Under the pieces are notes generated by a model. The model was not told the DNA's origin. It searched no databases and was given only the letters and a program-made list of their open reading frames with translations. Below, in pieces: positions 17,315 through 26,701 of a stretch of 64,000 nucleotides of DNA. The stretch's first letter is position 1; the number at the start of each line of letters is the position of its first letter. The translations under genes were made by a program, and so were the position numbers. The DNA comes from Gimesia sp. (lineage in GTDB: Bacteria; Planctomycetota; Planctomycetia; Planctomycetales; Planctomycetaceae): the NCBI GenBank assembly GCA_002706765.1, contig PAJV01000077.1, positions 186,001-250,000 on the forward strand, given 5' to 3'.

Positions 17315-18766
17315 TCAGGCGCGGCCCGCCAGTTCGGGAATGGCATTCCCGTGCATGACGATGGGTGTGGGACGACCTGAAAAATCGGGTAAAAACGTAT
17401 TTGCGTAATCAATGCCCAGATGCGAATAGATGGTCGCCAGAAAATCATGGGGACCAACGGCGCGTTCAATGGGACCTTCCCCTTTAGCATCAGTGGCTCC
17501 GATAATCTGACCGGTCTGAATATTTCCCCCTGCAAACAGCATTGAATTCGCGTTCGGCCAGTGATCGCGGCCCGGCTGGGTCGTCCCTGCACTGCCACTG
17601 CCGATGCCCCCCCCGGTACTTTGTGCGTAGGAAATTCGAGGCGTACGACCAAATTCACCTGCGACAACCACCAGGACCCGTTTATCCAGTCCCCGCTGGT
17701 AGATGTCTTCAATCAACGCTGTGACCGCCTGATCGTAAAACGGCATCCGGTACTTGATGGCGTCAAACACATGATGATTGACGGCGTGATCGTCCCAGTT
17801 ACTCACTCGGCCACACAGTTTACCGGAAAGTTCGGTGGTGATAATTTCCACCCCCGCTTCCACCAGCCGCCGCGCCATCAGACACTGCTGGCCCCATTGA
17901 TGCATGCCGTATCGCTCACGAATGTGTTGTGGCTCGGCTGTCAAATCGAAGGCGTCTGCCGCCCGTTTACTGGTCAACAGGTTGGTCGCCTGGGCTTCGA
18001 ACTGATCCATGGCTTCCATGGCGCCTTCAAGATCCAGATCACGACGGTACTGGTCGAACTGCTGACGCAGTGAAATCCGCTGCGCCAGACGCTCTGTCTG
18101 CCTGGCATCGGTTAAGCCGATATTGGGAACTTTAAAATCAGGTGAACTGGGATCCCCGTTGATCTGAAAAGGGCCGGCGCCTGGTCCGAGGTAAGTCGGG
18201 CCGGCAATCTGAAAGCTGTCATAATTCGTGATGGCATTGATACCTACATAATTGGGTAAGTCATTATGCGTATCACGACGTAAAAAATTGGCAACCGACA
18301 TGAAATCGGGCAGAGTGGGTTTGCGTTTATCAATCCGATCCGGATCGCCTCCCAGTACCTGCAGAGAACCAGCCGGATGGCCCCCGCCGGTATGCGTGAT
18401 CGAACGCAGGACCGTGAATTTATCCGAGATCTGTGCGTGACGGGGAAGCAGTTCGCTAAGCAGCAGCCCTTCTGTTTTTGTCGCGATTGGCGAAAAAGGG
18501 CCTCGATAATCAGAAGCGACATCCGGTTTGGGGTCGTAAGTATCCAGATGGCTGACACCGCCACGGCACCAGACCAGGATTACTGCCGTCCGCTCTTTTT
18601 TCGGTTTGGCGGTTGCCTTATCCTGTGATGCGGCAGCGGCCTGCAGTTGATATAAACCGGGCAGAGTGAGACTGCTGAAGCCCCCCAAGCCAATTCGCAT
18701 GAACTCGCGCCGGGATGCTCCTGTCGCGCGCTGGCTTTCTTGCCGTCTGTTCGAGTGTTGTTTCAT
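17315..18766 (-). CDS. DUF1501 family protein, Tat-exported
   Basis: 483 residues from ATG 18766; longer readings add a non-family N-terminus. A twin-arginine signal is visible (ASRREFMRIGLGGFSSL, then a hydrophobic stretch ending LQAAAA). The body has the sulfatase-superfamily-like DUF1501 motifs: VILVWCRGGVSHLDTYDPKP, RSITHTGGGHPAGSLQVLGG, CLMARRLVEAGVEII, VVAGEFGRTPRI and GRDHWPNANSMLFAGG. These proteins are abundant in planctomycetes, usually beside DUF1549/DUF1553 cytochrome-like partners, and are assumed to act in the periplasm; their reaction is unknown. Here it stands without such a partner. Ends in a strong terminator. Confidence 0.9.
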   Translation of the reverse strand: MKQHSNRRQESQRATGASRREFMRIGLGGFSSLTLPGLYQLQAAAASQDKATAKPKKERTAVILVWCRGGVSHLDTYDPKPDVASDYRGPFSPIATKTEGLLLSELLPRHAQISDKFTVLRSITHTGGGHPAGSLQVLGGDPDRIDKRKPTLPDFMSVANFLRRDTHNDLPNYVGINAITNYDSFQIAGPTYLGPGAGPFQINGDPSSPDFKVPNIGLTDARQTERLAQRISLRQQFDQYRRDLDLEGAMEAMDQFEAQATNLLTSKRAADAFDLTAEPQHIRERYGMHQWGQQCLMARRLVEAGVEIITTELSGKLCGRVSNWDDHAVNHHVFDAIKYRMPFYDQAVTALIEDIYQRGLDKRVLVVVAGEFGRTPRISYAQSTGGGIGSGSAGTTQPGRDHWPNANSMLFAGGNIQTGQIIGATDAKGEGPIERAVGPHDFLATIYSHLGIDYANTFLPDFSGRPTPIVMHGNAIPELAGRA

Positions 18767-19111
18767 TTGATAGCCTGATGGATGTCCCTGATTACAGTCT
18801 GGACGGAACGCGAATCTGTATCCTGTTTCTTTATATCGGCAGTATAACATGCAATCGCCTGCTCTGTCTAACAGAATGAGTCATACTTAGTATTAAGTTT
18901 ATTGATACCGCGGCTTAAAAATCCAAGGCTGACAATGGTAGCGGTTGACAATTTGCAGCTTCCAGTAAGTCCAAACAGACCTGATCGTGCTTGCAGACTA
19001 CAACATGAACAGGCGGGACAGATCCCACCGGGACGATTAAGGAAAAAACGAGAAACGCCGTCTCCGAAACAGAGAACGGCGTTTCTTCACTTGTGGATTT
19101 CGCAGTATCTG
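18767..19111. other. Intergenic region between DUF1501 gene and metal operon
   Basis: Holds the DUF1501 5' region and, on its right, the terminator of the metal operon. A 71-codon frame in it has no ribosome site or family features. Confidence 0.4.
19040..19090 (-). terminator. Intrinsic terminator of the metal efflux operon
   Basis: 11-bp stem AGAAACGCCGT/ACGGCGTTTCT (19051-19061 with 19076-19086); on the minus strand a run of six T follows three bases after the stem. It lies downstream of the lipoprotein gene, with repeat copy C between. Confidence 0.75.
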
Positions 19112-19209
19112 CTTTAGATCGCATCGTCCTTAACCATGGCATCTCTCATACTGTTATTGGTAGTCCAGAAGGCCTGGGAGATGCTACAGTAAAAGGGGAT
19201 CCAGTTTAG
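19112..19209. repeat. 98-bp dispersed imperfect palindrome, copy C
   Basis: Same length as the copies at 1677 and 28379 but more diverged. The inner arms are kept complementary in a different sequence: ggcatctctca faces tgggagatgct. The element overlaps the stop codon of the His-rich lipoprotein gene (19206-19208), so its right end supplies TAA. It lies within the 3' part of the metal operon ahead of its terminator. Confidence 0.7.
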
Positions 19210-19751
19210 TGAGCATGCTTCTCATCATGACCGTGATCATGGTCGTGATCGTGGGCGTCGATCTCTCCACTAAACGATTTCCCGTCGATCTCCAGCACCA
19301 GTCGGGCCGTCGTGCCTTCCTCGTGAAGCAGTTCTCCCAGGGCTTTATCCTGGGTAGCAAACTTGGAAGATTTCCCCTCCGGATCTCTCTGGTCCGGGAT
19401 TGCAGCCAGGGTAAACTGCTGACCTTTACCATCGTGCTTGACATTAATCAGCACACTTTCTGCAGCAATGGGCACACCCGCCCTGGCAGCACCATCAAGA
19501 ATATAAATAGTGATCGCGCCACTTTTTTCATCGTGAACCAGTTCCCCGTGATAGGCTTCTTTGCCCAGTTCAATTAAAGAACCATGATGCGGGCCTTCGC
19601 TGGGGTGATCGTGTTCCTGCATGGTCACATCTTCCGGAGCCGCTTCGTCAAATGATTTGGTTCCCTGTTCTGTCCCCGAATCGCAACCGACCAGGGGTAA
19701 TCCCAATACACAAAGTGTTACCGATAAATAATTCACAAATCCAGTCTTCAT
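19206..19751 (-). CDS. His-rich putative lipoprotein of the metal efflux operon
   Basis: 181 residues from ATG 19751, with AAAGGA upstream; a TTG at 19769 would add six. Signal peptide with lipobox LVGC, so likely a lipid-anchored periplasmic or outer-membrane protein. His clusters occur after the signal (EHDHPSEGPHH) and at the very C-terminus (HDHDHDHGHDEKHAH), fitting metal binding. The centre is a beta-rich domain (GAITIYILDGAARAGVPI, ARLVLEIDGKSFSGE). Last gene of the efflux operon, 84 bases after the RND pump gene. Role inferred: metal buffering or sensing in the periplasm. Confidence 0.8.
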   Translation of the reverse strand: MKTGFVNYLSVTLCVLGLPLVGCDSGTEQGTKSFDEAAPEDVTMQEHDHPSEGPHHGSLIELGKEAYHGELVHDEKSGAITIYILDGAARAGVPIAAESVLINVKHDGKGQQFTLAAIPDQRDPEGKSSKFATQDKALGELLHEEGTTARLVLEIDGKSFSGEIDAHDHDHDHGHDEKHAH

Positions 19752-19835
19752 TTTCTCAATCCTTTTCAATAATTCAGAGACATACTGTTACAAGCATCTC
19801 GTTTCAATTACGTTTACGTTTTCAATTTCTCCCGT

Positions 19836-22800
19836 TCACACGACAGGAGTCGTTTCCTCTTCCCGCTCTTCAATCAGTGGTATATCTGCATTCGTGGCTG
19901 CCATGATCCTCGCGCCGGCGTTGCGACCGCAGCTCCAGAACAAAGCGGGACGAACGAAGAATTCCAGAATCGTACTGCTCAACAGTCCGCCGATAATCAC
20001 TGTGGCAACGGGATACAGAATTTCTTTCCCCGCTTCACCCTGTGACATCGCCAGTGGGACCAGCCCGATCCCGGAAGTCAGCGCCGTCATCAATACCGGA
20101 GCAAGCCGTTCCTGGCCGGCCCTGATGATCATTTCCCGGGTCCAGCCTTCTCCCTCGTATTTCACCAGATGCAGATAGTGGTTCAACAGTAGAATTCCAT
20201 TTCGAGAAGCAATGCCTCCCAGAGAGATGAAACCAACCATTGCGGCAATGGTCAGTGTCTGCCCGGTCACGACCAATGCGATCACCGAACCGATAAAAGC
20301 CATCGGCAGAGCGGCCATCACCTGCAATGAAAAGTTCGCGGAACGAAACATCGTGAACAGGACCAGGAAAACCCCAAACATCGAAACCAGAAACAAGGCA
20401 GATATCATCTGCGATGCCGACTGCTGACTCTCGAACTGACCACTGTATTCCACGAAGTAACCCGCGGGCAGTGCTTCGACAATCGGTCTCTGTTTCGCCT
20501 GGATATCATTCACCACATCGACCAGACCCCGCCCCGAGACATTACACTGTACGATAATCCGTTTCTGCACCTTTTCCCGATTAATGGTGTTCGGTCCTGA
20601 TGAAGCAGAGATATCTGCGACCGAAGAAAGTGGTGTTGTGCCGCCACCGGGCAGATCAATCGACAACCGTTTCAGCGCCTGCAGATCCTCACGATACTTT
20701 TCATCCATGCGAATCAGCAGGTCAAAAGTACGCTGCCCCTGCAGGACCTGAGACACCACGATTCCGTTCATTGCCGTTTCGACATACTCGTTCACATAGG
20801 CGGGCGTTAAGCCATACAATTTTAACTTATCCCGGTTCAACTTGATCTGCAGCTGGGGAATTTCGACCTGGGGTTCGACCAGCACATCCGTAACGCCGGG
20901 CACGCTATTCATCGCTGTTTCCATCTTTTTGGCAGTATTACGCAGAACGGTGAGACTTTCGCCATAAATCTTAATTCCCACCTGGGCCTTCACACCGGAG
21001 ATCATATGGGAAATCAGGTGCGCTAAAGGTTGTTCCACTGAAATGACTATGCCCGGAATCGCCTCCATCGATGTGCGGATATCCTCGAGCACCTGTTCGC
21101 GGCTGCGACCCGATTCGGGATCAAACGAAATGATGAACTCCGAAATATTGACTCCCTCCGCATGTTCGTCCAGTTCGGCCCGTCCGGTTCTGCGTGAAAA
21201 AGCCTCGACGCCTTTGATGTTCTTCAGCCGGTCCATCACGGTTTCTGAAATCTCATTGGATTTACGCAAGGACGTTCCCGGCGGTAATACCACATTCAGC
21301 TGGGCCACTCCTTCATTAAACGGGGGTAAAAAATCGCGTTCCAGTTGCATCAGAAGCAATCCAGCAATGATCACCCCGGCAGCGCCTGCGATCAACATTG
21401 GTTTTGCCAGTCGGATACTGAAACTGATGGCATAGCCGGCGACCCATTTCAGAAACCGCAGAAGCGGGCCATCCTGGTGGCCCTGTTTCTCTGATGATGC
21501 TCTTTTCTCAGGATCGACGGGAGACCCGAATTTTTTCCCCAGCAGCCAGTAAGATAATACCGGAGTCAGTGTCAGAGAAACCAGGAGTGATGACAGAATC
21601 GAAACAATATATGCCACACCCAGCGGTGCAAACAGACGACCTTCCATGCCCGACAAGGCAAACAGAGGCAGAAAGACCAGTACCACGATCGCCGTGCCGA
21701 ACACAATCGAATTTCGAATTTCGCAACTCGCCTGGAATACGACCAGCAGCGTGTGTTTCGGCTGTTCCGCATAGCGGTTCTCCTGCAGACGGCGGAAGAT
21801 GTTTTCCACATCAACGATGGCATCATCCACCAGTTCGCCAATCGCAACTGCGAGCCCCCCTAAAGTCATCGTATTAATGGACAGACCAAAGATCGCAAAA
21901 ATGATAGCGGTAATGGCGATCGAGAGAGGAATCGCGGTCAGCGTGATAAATGTCGTACGAAAATTCATCAGGAACAGAAACAGAATGATGACGACCAGAA
22001 TGCCGCCATCCACCAGGGCATCGATTACATTCTCAATCGAGCGGTCAATGAATGATTTCTGCGAGTAGAGTTCCGGTTGAATGCGAATGTCTTTGGGGAG
22101 CGAAGGCTCAAGATCTTTTAGTGCCTGGATCACATCATTGGACACGCGCCTGGTATCAGCGTTGGGCTGTTTATTGACAGTCAGAACGACGGCATCCCCG
22201 CCAGCAAACGTGCCATCATCCTGTTTGACATAGGCAGAGCTGTCTCCACGCTTGACCTGAGGGCCTTCGATCACTTTGGCAATCTGCGAGAGAATCACCG
22301 GGCGTCCGTTGCGGGTTGCCACGACTACCTTCTCAAGGTCTTCCAGTGTCTGAATCCTGCCTAACGCGCGCACCAGAAATTCATTTGGCCCCTGCTCGTC
22401 CAGATATCCGCCTGTGGCATTTTCATTACTCTGCTCAGTAGCCAGTCGGACTTGATGTAATGTGATTCCATACTTCAACAGCGCCTGTGGGTCCACCAGT
22501 ACCTGAAACTGTTTGCGCCCGCCCCCCATCGTGAAAACCTGTGAGACGCCTGGAATGGTCAGCAGCCGCTGGCGAACAACCCAGTCCGCCAGCGTGCGGA
22601 CTTCGAGGGGAGAGGTCTTCCCTCCTTCACTCCACATGCCGAGCATCATGATCTGCCCCATGATCGAAGAAATCGGGGCCAGCTGAGGTTTGATGCCGTC
22701 GGGCAACTGCTCGGTAACCAGTTGCAGTCGTTCGTTGACGACCTGTCGATCGTTATAGATATCGGTGCCCCACTCGAATTCGACATAAATGATCGAAATG

Positions 22801-23066
22801 CCAACCCCCGAAGAACTGCGGACTGCCTGCACACCGGTGGCACCGTTCAAGGTCGTTTCCAGTGGGAAGGTAATCAGCGATTCCACTTCTTCCGGCGCCA
22901 TGCCGGGCGCTTCGGTCATGACCACCACCCGGGGGCGGTTGAGGTTAGGAAATACGTCAATGCCCATATTCAACGCCTGCCAGGTCCCGAAACCAATCAG
23001 GAACAGCGAGAACGCGAGCGTGAGATGACGTTGTTTAAGAGCGAAACGAATGATGGCGTTTAACAT
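19836..23066 (-). CDS. Heavy-metal efflux RND transporter, CusA/CzcA family
   Basis: 1076 residues, full length. Inner-membrane proton-driven pump exporting cations such as Cu(I), Zn, Co or Cd. Seen: N-terminal NMGIDVFPNLNRPRVVVMTE, VEFEWGTDIYNDRQVVNERL, the TM4 proton-relay segment IGELVDDAIVDVENIFRRL with two Asp and a Glu, a large periplasmic loop after RDFLPPFNEGVAQLNV, and the second membrane half with VGFISLGGIASRNGILLLN. Substrate metal cannot be set from sequence: the TM4 DDAIVDVEN pattern is of the divalent-cation (CzcA) type rather than clearly Cu/Ag. Partner genes flank it: adaptor upstream (63-base gap), lipoprotein downstream. No outer-membrane factor gene is seen in the operon. 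Confidence 0.95.
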   Translation of the reverse strand: MLNAIIRFALKQRHLTLAFSLFLIGFGTWQALNMGIDVFPNLNRPRVVVMTEAPGMAPEEVESLITFPLETTLNGATGVQAVRSSSGVGISIIYVEFEWGTDIYNDRQVVNERLQLVTEQLPDGIKPQLAPISSIMGQIMMLGMWSEGGKTSPLEVRTLADWVVRQRLLTIPGVSQVFTMGGGRKQFQVLVDPQALLKYGITLHQVRLATEQSNENATGGYLDEQGPNEFLVRALGRIQTLEDLEKVVVATRNGRPVILSQIAKVIEGPQVKRGDSSAYVKQDDGTFAGGDAVVLTVNKQPNADTRRVSNDVIQALKDLEPSLPKDIRIQPELYSQKSFIDRSIENVIDALVDGGILVVIILFLFLMNFRTTFITLTAIPLSIAITAIIFAIFGLSINTMTLGGLAVAIGELVDDAIVDVENIFRRLQENRYAEQPKHTLLVVFQASCEIRNSIVFGTAIVVLVFLPLFALSGMEGRLFAPLGVAYIVSILSSLLVSLTLTPVLSYWLLGKKFGSPVDPEKRASSEKQGHQDGPLLRFLKWVAGYAISFSIRLAKPMLIAGAAGVIIAGLLLMQLERDFLPPFNEGVAQLNVVLPPGTSLRKSNEISETVMDRLKNIKGVEAFSRRTGRAELDEHAEGVNISEFIISFDPESGRSREQVLEDIRTSMEAIPGIVISVEQPLAHLISHMISGVKAQVGIKIYGESLTVLRNTAKKMETAMNSVPGVTDVLVEPQVEIPQLQIKLNRDKLKLYGLTPAYVNEYVETAMNGIVVSQVLQGQRTFDLLIRMDEKYREDLQALKRLSIDLPGGGTTPLSSVADISASSGPNTINREKVQKRIIVQCNVSGRGLVDVVNDIQAKQRPIVEALPAGYFVEYSGQFESQQSASQMISALFLVSMFGVFLVLFTMFRSANFSLQVMAALPMAFIGSVIALVVTGQTLTIAAMVGFISLGGIASRNGILLLNHYLHLVKYEGEGWTREMIIRAGQERLAPVLMTALTSGIGLVPLAMSQGEAGKEILYPVATVIIGGLLSSTILEFFVRPALFWSCGRNAGARIMAATNADIPLIEEREEETTPVV

Positions 23067-23129
23067 GATTGTGTTTCCGTGTTGCGACAGCGAGCAGACA
23101 AGACATTAACGAGCGAGGCTTGAAAACAA

Positions 23130-24614
23130 TCAGTGATTGTGTCCGGCATGCGGGTCGACTCCGCCACCGGCCTTGTTTTTCAAAGCCATCTGCAGTTGAT
23201 GCGCGCCTGCCAGGGCAATCTTGTCGCCAGGAAAGATCGAGCCATCATTTTCGATCACTGCCCAGAGTTGATCCTGATACAGCACGTGTACGGGACGTCG
23301 ATCAAAGTGATCTCCATTTTCCTGGAAGACAAACTGTTCTGCCCCTTCACTGGCCACCGCTTCGACGGGCAGCACGATCTGTTTCTGCCAGGTCTCTACC
23401 GGAATCAGCAGTTGCATCCTCTGTCCGGTTTTGAACCGCCAGGTGATATACCGGTCACCATCCTGTCGATACGTGTCGTGTTCAATCCGATTGGGTAAAT
23501 TCACAAACACGGAAAATGTTCTGGCATCGGTCTCAATCTGATTATCGAGGTAGTCGATTTTCAGATCCTTGATCAGCTTTTTGGTTTCGTTATTTTCTTC
23601 CTGAATCGCTTCGACGGGCCACTCATTTTCGAGGCAGCGCGTGATTTCGTCAGCTTCCTGTTCAAAAGCCTGACCTTTGATATACAGGTCACTGTAATCC
23701 GCCAAGACGCAGAGTGTGTCTCCGGCCTGTACGAAATCCCCTTTATTCACATCTAATGACTGCACCACCAGCAGTGAGCGTTGAGAAGTATCTCCCTCAT
23801 CAAGCGTTTTCGGTGCCGGGGCAGAAATCCGTTGAATGGACATATCGGGGGCTGATACTTCTCCAGACTGATCATGTACCAGAGGAGCATAGACCAGATG
23901 CTCTTTAATCAGACGCCGCGTCTGTTTAATTTGATCGACTTGTGTATCTGTAAAGCCATGCAACAGGAGTGCTTCACGCTGGGCCTTCAGAATGGCTTCC
24001 AGCTTTTCTTTGGCGTATTCCCGTTCCAGCAGCACCTTACCCGCGATGACCCCCTGATCTGTGATTTCCTGAATCCGGGCAATTTCTTTCAGCTCCACAT
24101 CAAGCTCACCCAGTGTTTTCAGATAGGCGGTTTGTGCCTGCACCAGATCTTCATGAGTCAAGCGGATTTTGAACAGGGCCCGACCAGGCTGAACTGCTTC
24201 GCCCCCGGTGACATTGACATTCGTGACAATGCCCGTCATGGGGGCCACGACTCTGATTCGGGTTTTTCCGGGACGTTCGACGACCATGGCGGGAATGGTA
24301 ATGGTACGGGTAAACGATTTCAGTTTGACGGGCACCACTTTGTCAGCGGTCAGGCCGATGTTTTTCCGCGCCTGGGGAGATAGTTCCAGCGAACTGGTCT
24401 CATCATGCCCGGCATGGTCGTGATCGTGATGTTCCTCTTCTGATTCAGCAGCAGATGCTTTCTGATCAGACTGTTTCTGGCTGCTGCTATTTGCAACACC
24501 TTTCAGCGCAGGCATCCACTGTTGCTGAGTCCCCCAGAGCAGCAAACCTGCAATCACAAGGACCACGATTGTCAGTAACATTTTCCAGTTTTGTTGCAGT
24601 ATTGAATGATTCAT
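23130..24614 (-). CDS. RND efflux periplasmic adaptor (CusB/CzcB-like)
   Basis: 494 residues from ATG 24614 (MNHSILQQNWKMLLT), with GAGG just upstream; the frame extends 45 codons further without need. N-terminal membrane anchor, then a His/Asp-rich stretch (EEEHHDHDHAGHDE) likely to bind metal, followed by barrel-sandwich and alpha-hairpin domains (RIRVVAPMTGIVTNVNVTGG, LVQAQTAYLKTLGEL, LLEREYAKEKLEAILKAQ) and beta-barrel/MP domains. Ends DPHAGHNH, again His-rich. Links the RND pump to an outer-membrane channel. Second gene of the operon. Confidence 0.92.
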   Translation of the reverse strand: MNHSILQQNWKMLLTIVVLVIAGLLLWGTQQQWMPALKGVANSSSQKQSDQKASAAESEEEHHDHDHAGHDETSSLELSPQARKNIGLTADKVVPVKLKSFTRTITIPAMVVERPGKTRIRVVAPMTGIVTNVNVTGGEAVQPGRALFKIRLTHEDLVQAQTAYLKTLGELDVELKEIARIQEITDQGVIAGKVLLEREYAKEKLEAILKAQREALLLHGFTDTQVDQIKQTRRLIKEHLVYAPLVHDQSGEVSAPDMSIQRISAPAPKTLDEGDTSQRSLLVVQSLDVNKGDFVQAGDTLCVLADYSDLYIKGQAFEQEADEITRCLENEWPVEAIQEENNETKKLIKDLKIDYLDNQIETDARTFSVFVNLPNRIEHDTYRQDGDRYITWRFKTGQRMQLLIPVETWQKQIVLPVEAVASEGAEQFVFQENGDHFDRRPVHVLYQDQLWAVIENDGSIFPGDKIALAGAHQLQMALKNKAGGGVDPHAGHNH

Positions 24615-24764
24615 CACAGCCTCGTATCGGGAGTGCGCAGACATTGCCCGAAGTGTGTACAAGGGAATTCGTGAGGGATCCGACTTGCGAAAATAAAGGC
24701 TCGCGGAAAACAAAATCCGGAACTCAGCGCAGAATCGGAAAACAAGCACAGAATCGAAGCGTCT

Positions 24765-25223
24765 TTAGATCAACCACACTGTGGTCAAAGACTGCGCGCG
24801 CACGCCCGGCGAGAGAAAGACCGCAGCGGTACTGAAAAGCGGCATACGATCGACGTACTGTTTTTCCCGGGCAGAGAATAAATCGTCCCAGAGTGGCATC
24901 AGACTGATGAGCTGGGGAGATTCTTCATGTACTTTCACTGATGTCGCAAGCAGGTAGGAACAGCGACCTTCCTGACAGGGATCCGAATCTTGAGGAATCG
25001 GCTCCTGTTGAGGTGACTGCTCTGCACATTTCTTTGCAGCAGCAGAATGAGAATGCTGGTGCCCCTGTTCCGCGTGATCGGTTTTATGATGGCAGAGATT
25101 CACCGGCTGACAGGTATCATGTTCTCCCGCCTGACAGTCGTGCGCATGGTGCCAGCCACATCCCAGCATGGTGTGGGACAGCATCGAAACCAGCGTCAAA
25201 AAAACGGTCAGATATAAATACAT
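24765..25223 (-). CDS. Small exported His/Cys-rich protein
   Basis: 152 residues; signal peptide YLTVFLTLVSMLSHTMLGC with a possible lipobox, then a dense His/Cys region (WHHAHDCQAGEHDTC, LCHHKTDHAEQGHQHSHS) and a hydrophobic C-terminal part. AAAGG lies about seven bases before the ATG. First gene of the metal efflux operon, directly behind the predicted promoter; likely a periplasmic metal-binding or sensing protein. Family not recognised. Start and reading frame are supported by the RBS and the metal-ligand composition shared with the operon. Confidence 0.7.
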   Translation of the reverse strand: MYLYLTVFLTLVSMLSHTMLGCGWHHAHDCQAGEHDTCQPVNLCHHKTDHAEQGHQHSHSAAAKKCAEQSPQQEPIPQDSDPCQEGRCSYLLATSVKVHEESPQLISLMPLWDDLFSAREKQYVDRMPLFSTAAVFLSPGVRAQSLTTVWLI

Positions 25224-25256
25224 GAAAAACCTTTGAATAGACTGAACTACGTCTGA

Positions 25257-25285
25257 ATCATGTCACTTCAGCTCAAAAGTGTCAA
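25257..25285 (-). promoter_or_regulatory. Predicted sigma70-type promoter of the metal operon
   Basis: On the minus strand TTGACA (perfect -35, plus-strand 25280-25285) is followed by exactly 17 bases and CATGAT (four of six matches to a -10, 25257-25262). It would start transcription about 27 bases before the His/Cys-rich gene. The same 357-base gap also leads to the divergent dehydrogenase gene. No MerR- or ArsR-type operator can be called. Confidence 0.5.
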
Positions 25286-25580
25286 GCTCTCTCTTTATAA
25301 GACGCAAAAGCAGCGCCGTTTCGAGTGATAAATCTCCAGTTTTTAATAAGTAGTTTTACAGTATCAGTTTAGTTCGACAATTATCTGCAGCAAAGGGAGT
25401 CACTGAAGCAGCCTTGTGTGACAGAACTGATCCCGCTGTGATCAATCTGACTCTTGAGATCCGGTAATCAGAAGTTCCCTGCAGAATTGCCGAAAGCTGG
25501 ACTTGTAAACATCACTCAAAATTAAGATGCTGAAAGTACAGAATTCTCGAAGCGTTCTCACAATGAAAAGGAAGTGAATT

Positions 25581-26549
25581 GTGTCTGCGAAATATCGTGT
25601 GTTAATAACAGATCGTGCCTGGCCTGACTGCGAAGTTGAAAAACAGGAACTGGCACGAGTTGATGCGGAAGTAATTGAAGCGCCCCCCGAAGCGGATGAA
25701 GCAACGCTGGTGGAATGTGCCTCGGGTGTCGATGCCATTGCCACCTGCTGGGCCCAGGTGACACAGGCTGTAATTGATGCGGCCCCCGACTGCAAAACAA
25801 TCGCCCGGCTGGGAATCGGATTGGATAACATTGACGTGGCGTATGCGACGTCGCTGAAGATCCCGGTGACGAATGTTCCCGATTACTGTATTCCCGAAGT
25901 AGCCGACCATGCCATTGGTCTGATGCTGGCCAGTTTGAGAAACATCGCGTTTCTGAACCAGCAGACGAAACAGGGAATTTATGACCTCTCTGCTGCCCCT
26001 GTGCCTCGTCGCGTCAGTTCATTGACGCTGGGCCTGTTCGGTTTTGGTCTGACGGGACAGGCCGTCGCCGAGAGGGCACGGGCATTCGGAATGCAGGTGA
26101 TCGCCACGAACTCATCCGGGAATGATTATGGAACCGGTACCCGCATGGTTTCCTTCGAGGAACTGCTGGAACTCAGCGATGTGATCTCGATCCACGCGCC
26201 GTTAACGGAAGCCACTCAGCACCAGTTCGACGCCGCAGCGTTTCAAAAAATGAAGTCAACGGCCATCATCGTCAATACGGCCCGTGGTGCACTGATTGAT
26301 TTTGATGCATTGAAAGCAGCGATGAAAAATAAGGACATTTCAGGAGCTGCCCTGGATGTCTTTGATCCGGAGCCACCTGACCTGTCTGACCCGTTTTTTC
26401 AGCACGACCGGATCATTTCCACGCCGCATGCTGCTTTTATTTCTCAGGAGTCACTGGACGAACTTCGACAACAGGCGGCTCGCCAGGTGGCAGATGTACT
26501 GGTGGGAAAAAAGACCAGCAATGTGGTAAATCCTGAAGTATATGAATAA
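25581..26549 (+). CDS. D-isomer 2-hydroxyacid dehydrogenase (CtBP-like)
   Basis: 322 residues, GTG start with AAGGAAG six bases upstream. NAD-dependent oxidoreductase fold: substrate domain at both ends and a Rossmann domain with LGLFGFGLTGQAVAERA. The catalytic triad is visible: Arg in IVNTARGALIDFDAL, Glu in FDPEPPDLSDPFF and His in STPHAAFISQES. Length and the absence of an ACT/ASB domain make it a C-terminal-binding-protein-like or glyoxylate-reductase-like enzyme rather than SerA. Substrate unknown. Single-gene unit, divergent from the metal operon. Confidence 0.9.
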   Translation: MSAKYRVLITDRAWPDCEVEKQELARVDAEVIEAPPEADEATLVECASGVDAIATCWAQVTQAVIDAAPDCKTIARLGIGLDNIDVAYATSLKIPVTNVPDYCIPEVADHAIGLMLASLRNIAFLNQQTKQGIYDLSAAPVPRRVSSLTLGLFGFGLTGQAVAERARAFGMQVIATNSSGNDYGTGTRMVSFEELLELSDVISIHAPLTEATQHQFDAAAFQKMKSTAIIVNTARGALIDFDALKAAMKNKDISGAALDVFDPEPPDLSDPFFQHDRIISTPHAAFISQESLDELRQQAARQVADVLVGKKTSNVVNPEVYE

Positions 26550-26701
26550 TCGCTACAGTCCAAAGAAGGATGTAGAAAAAGTGCATCATTGCGGCCGTGT
26601 AACCACCTGAGACTGCTTTCACATAAGCTAGGCTAACCGTAGCTGTCCTTTATTTTTAGCTTAAAACCATGTGAAAGGTTTACAGACTCAGGTACGAATG
26701 G

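Noticed and set aside
18902..19117. 71-codon plus-strand frame
   Set aside because: Overlaps a terminator and the repeat; no ribosome site or family features.
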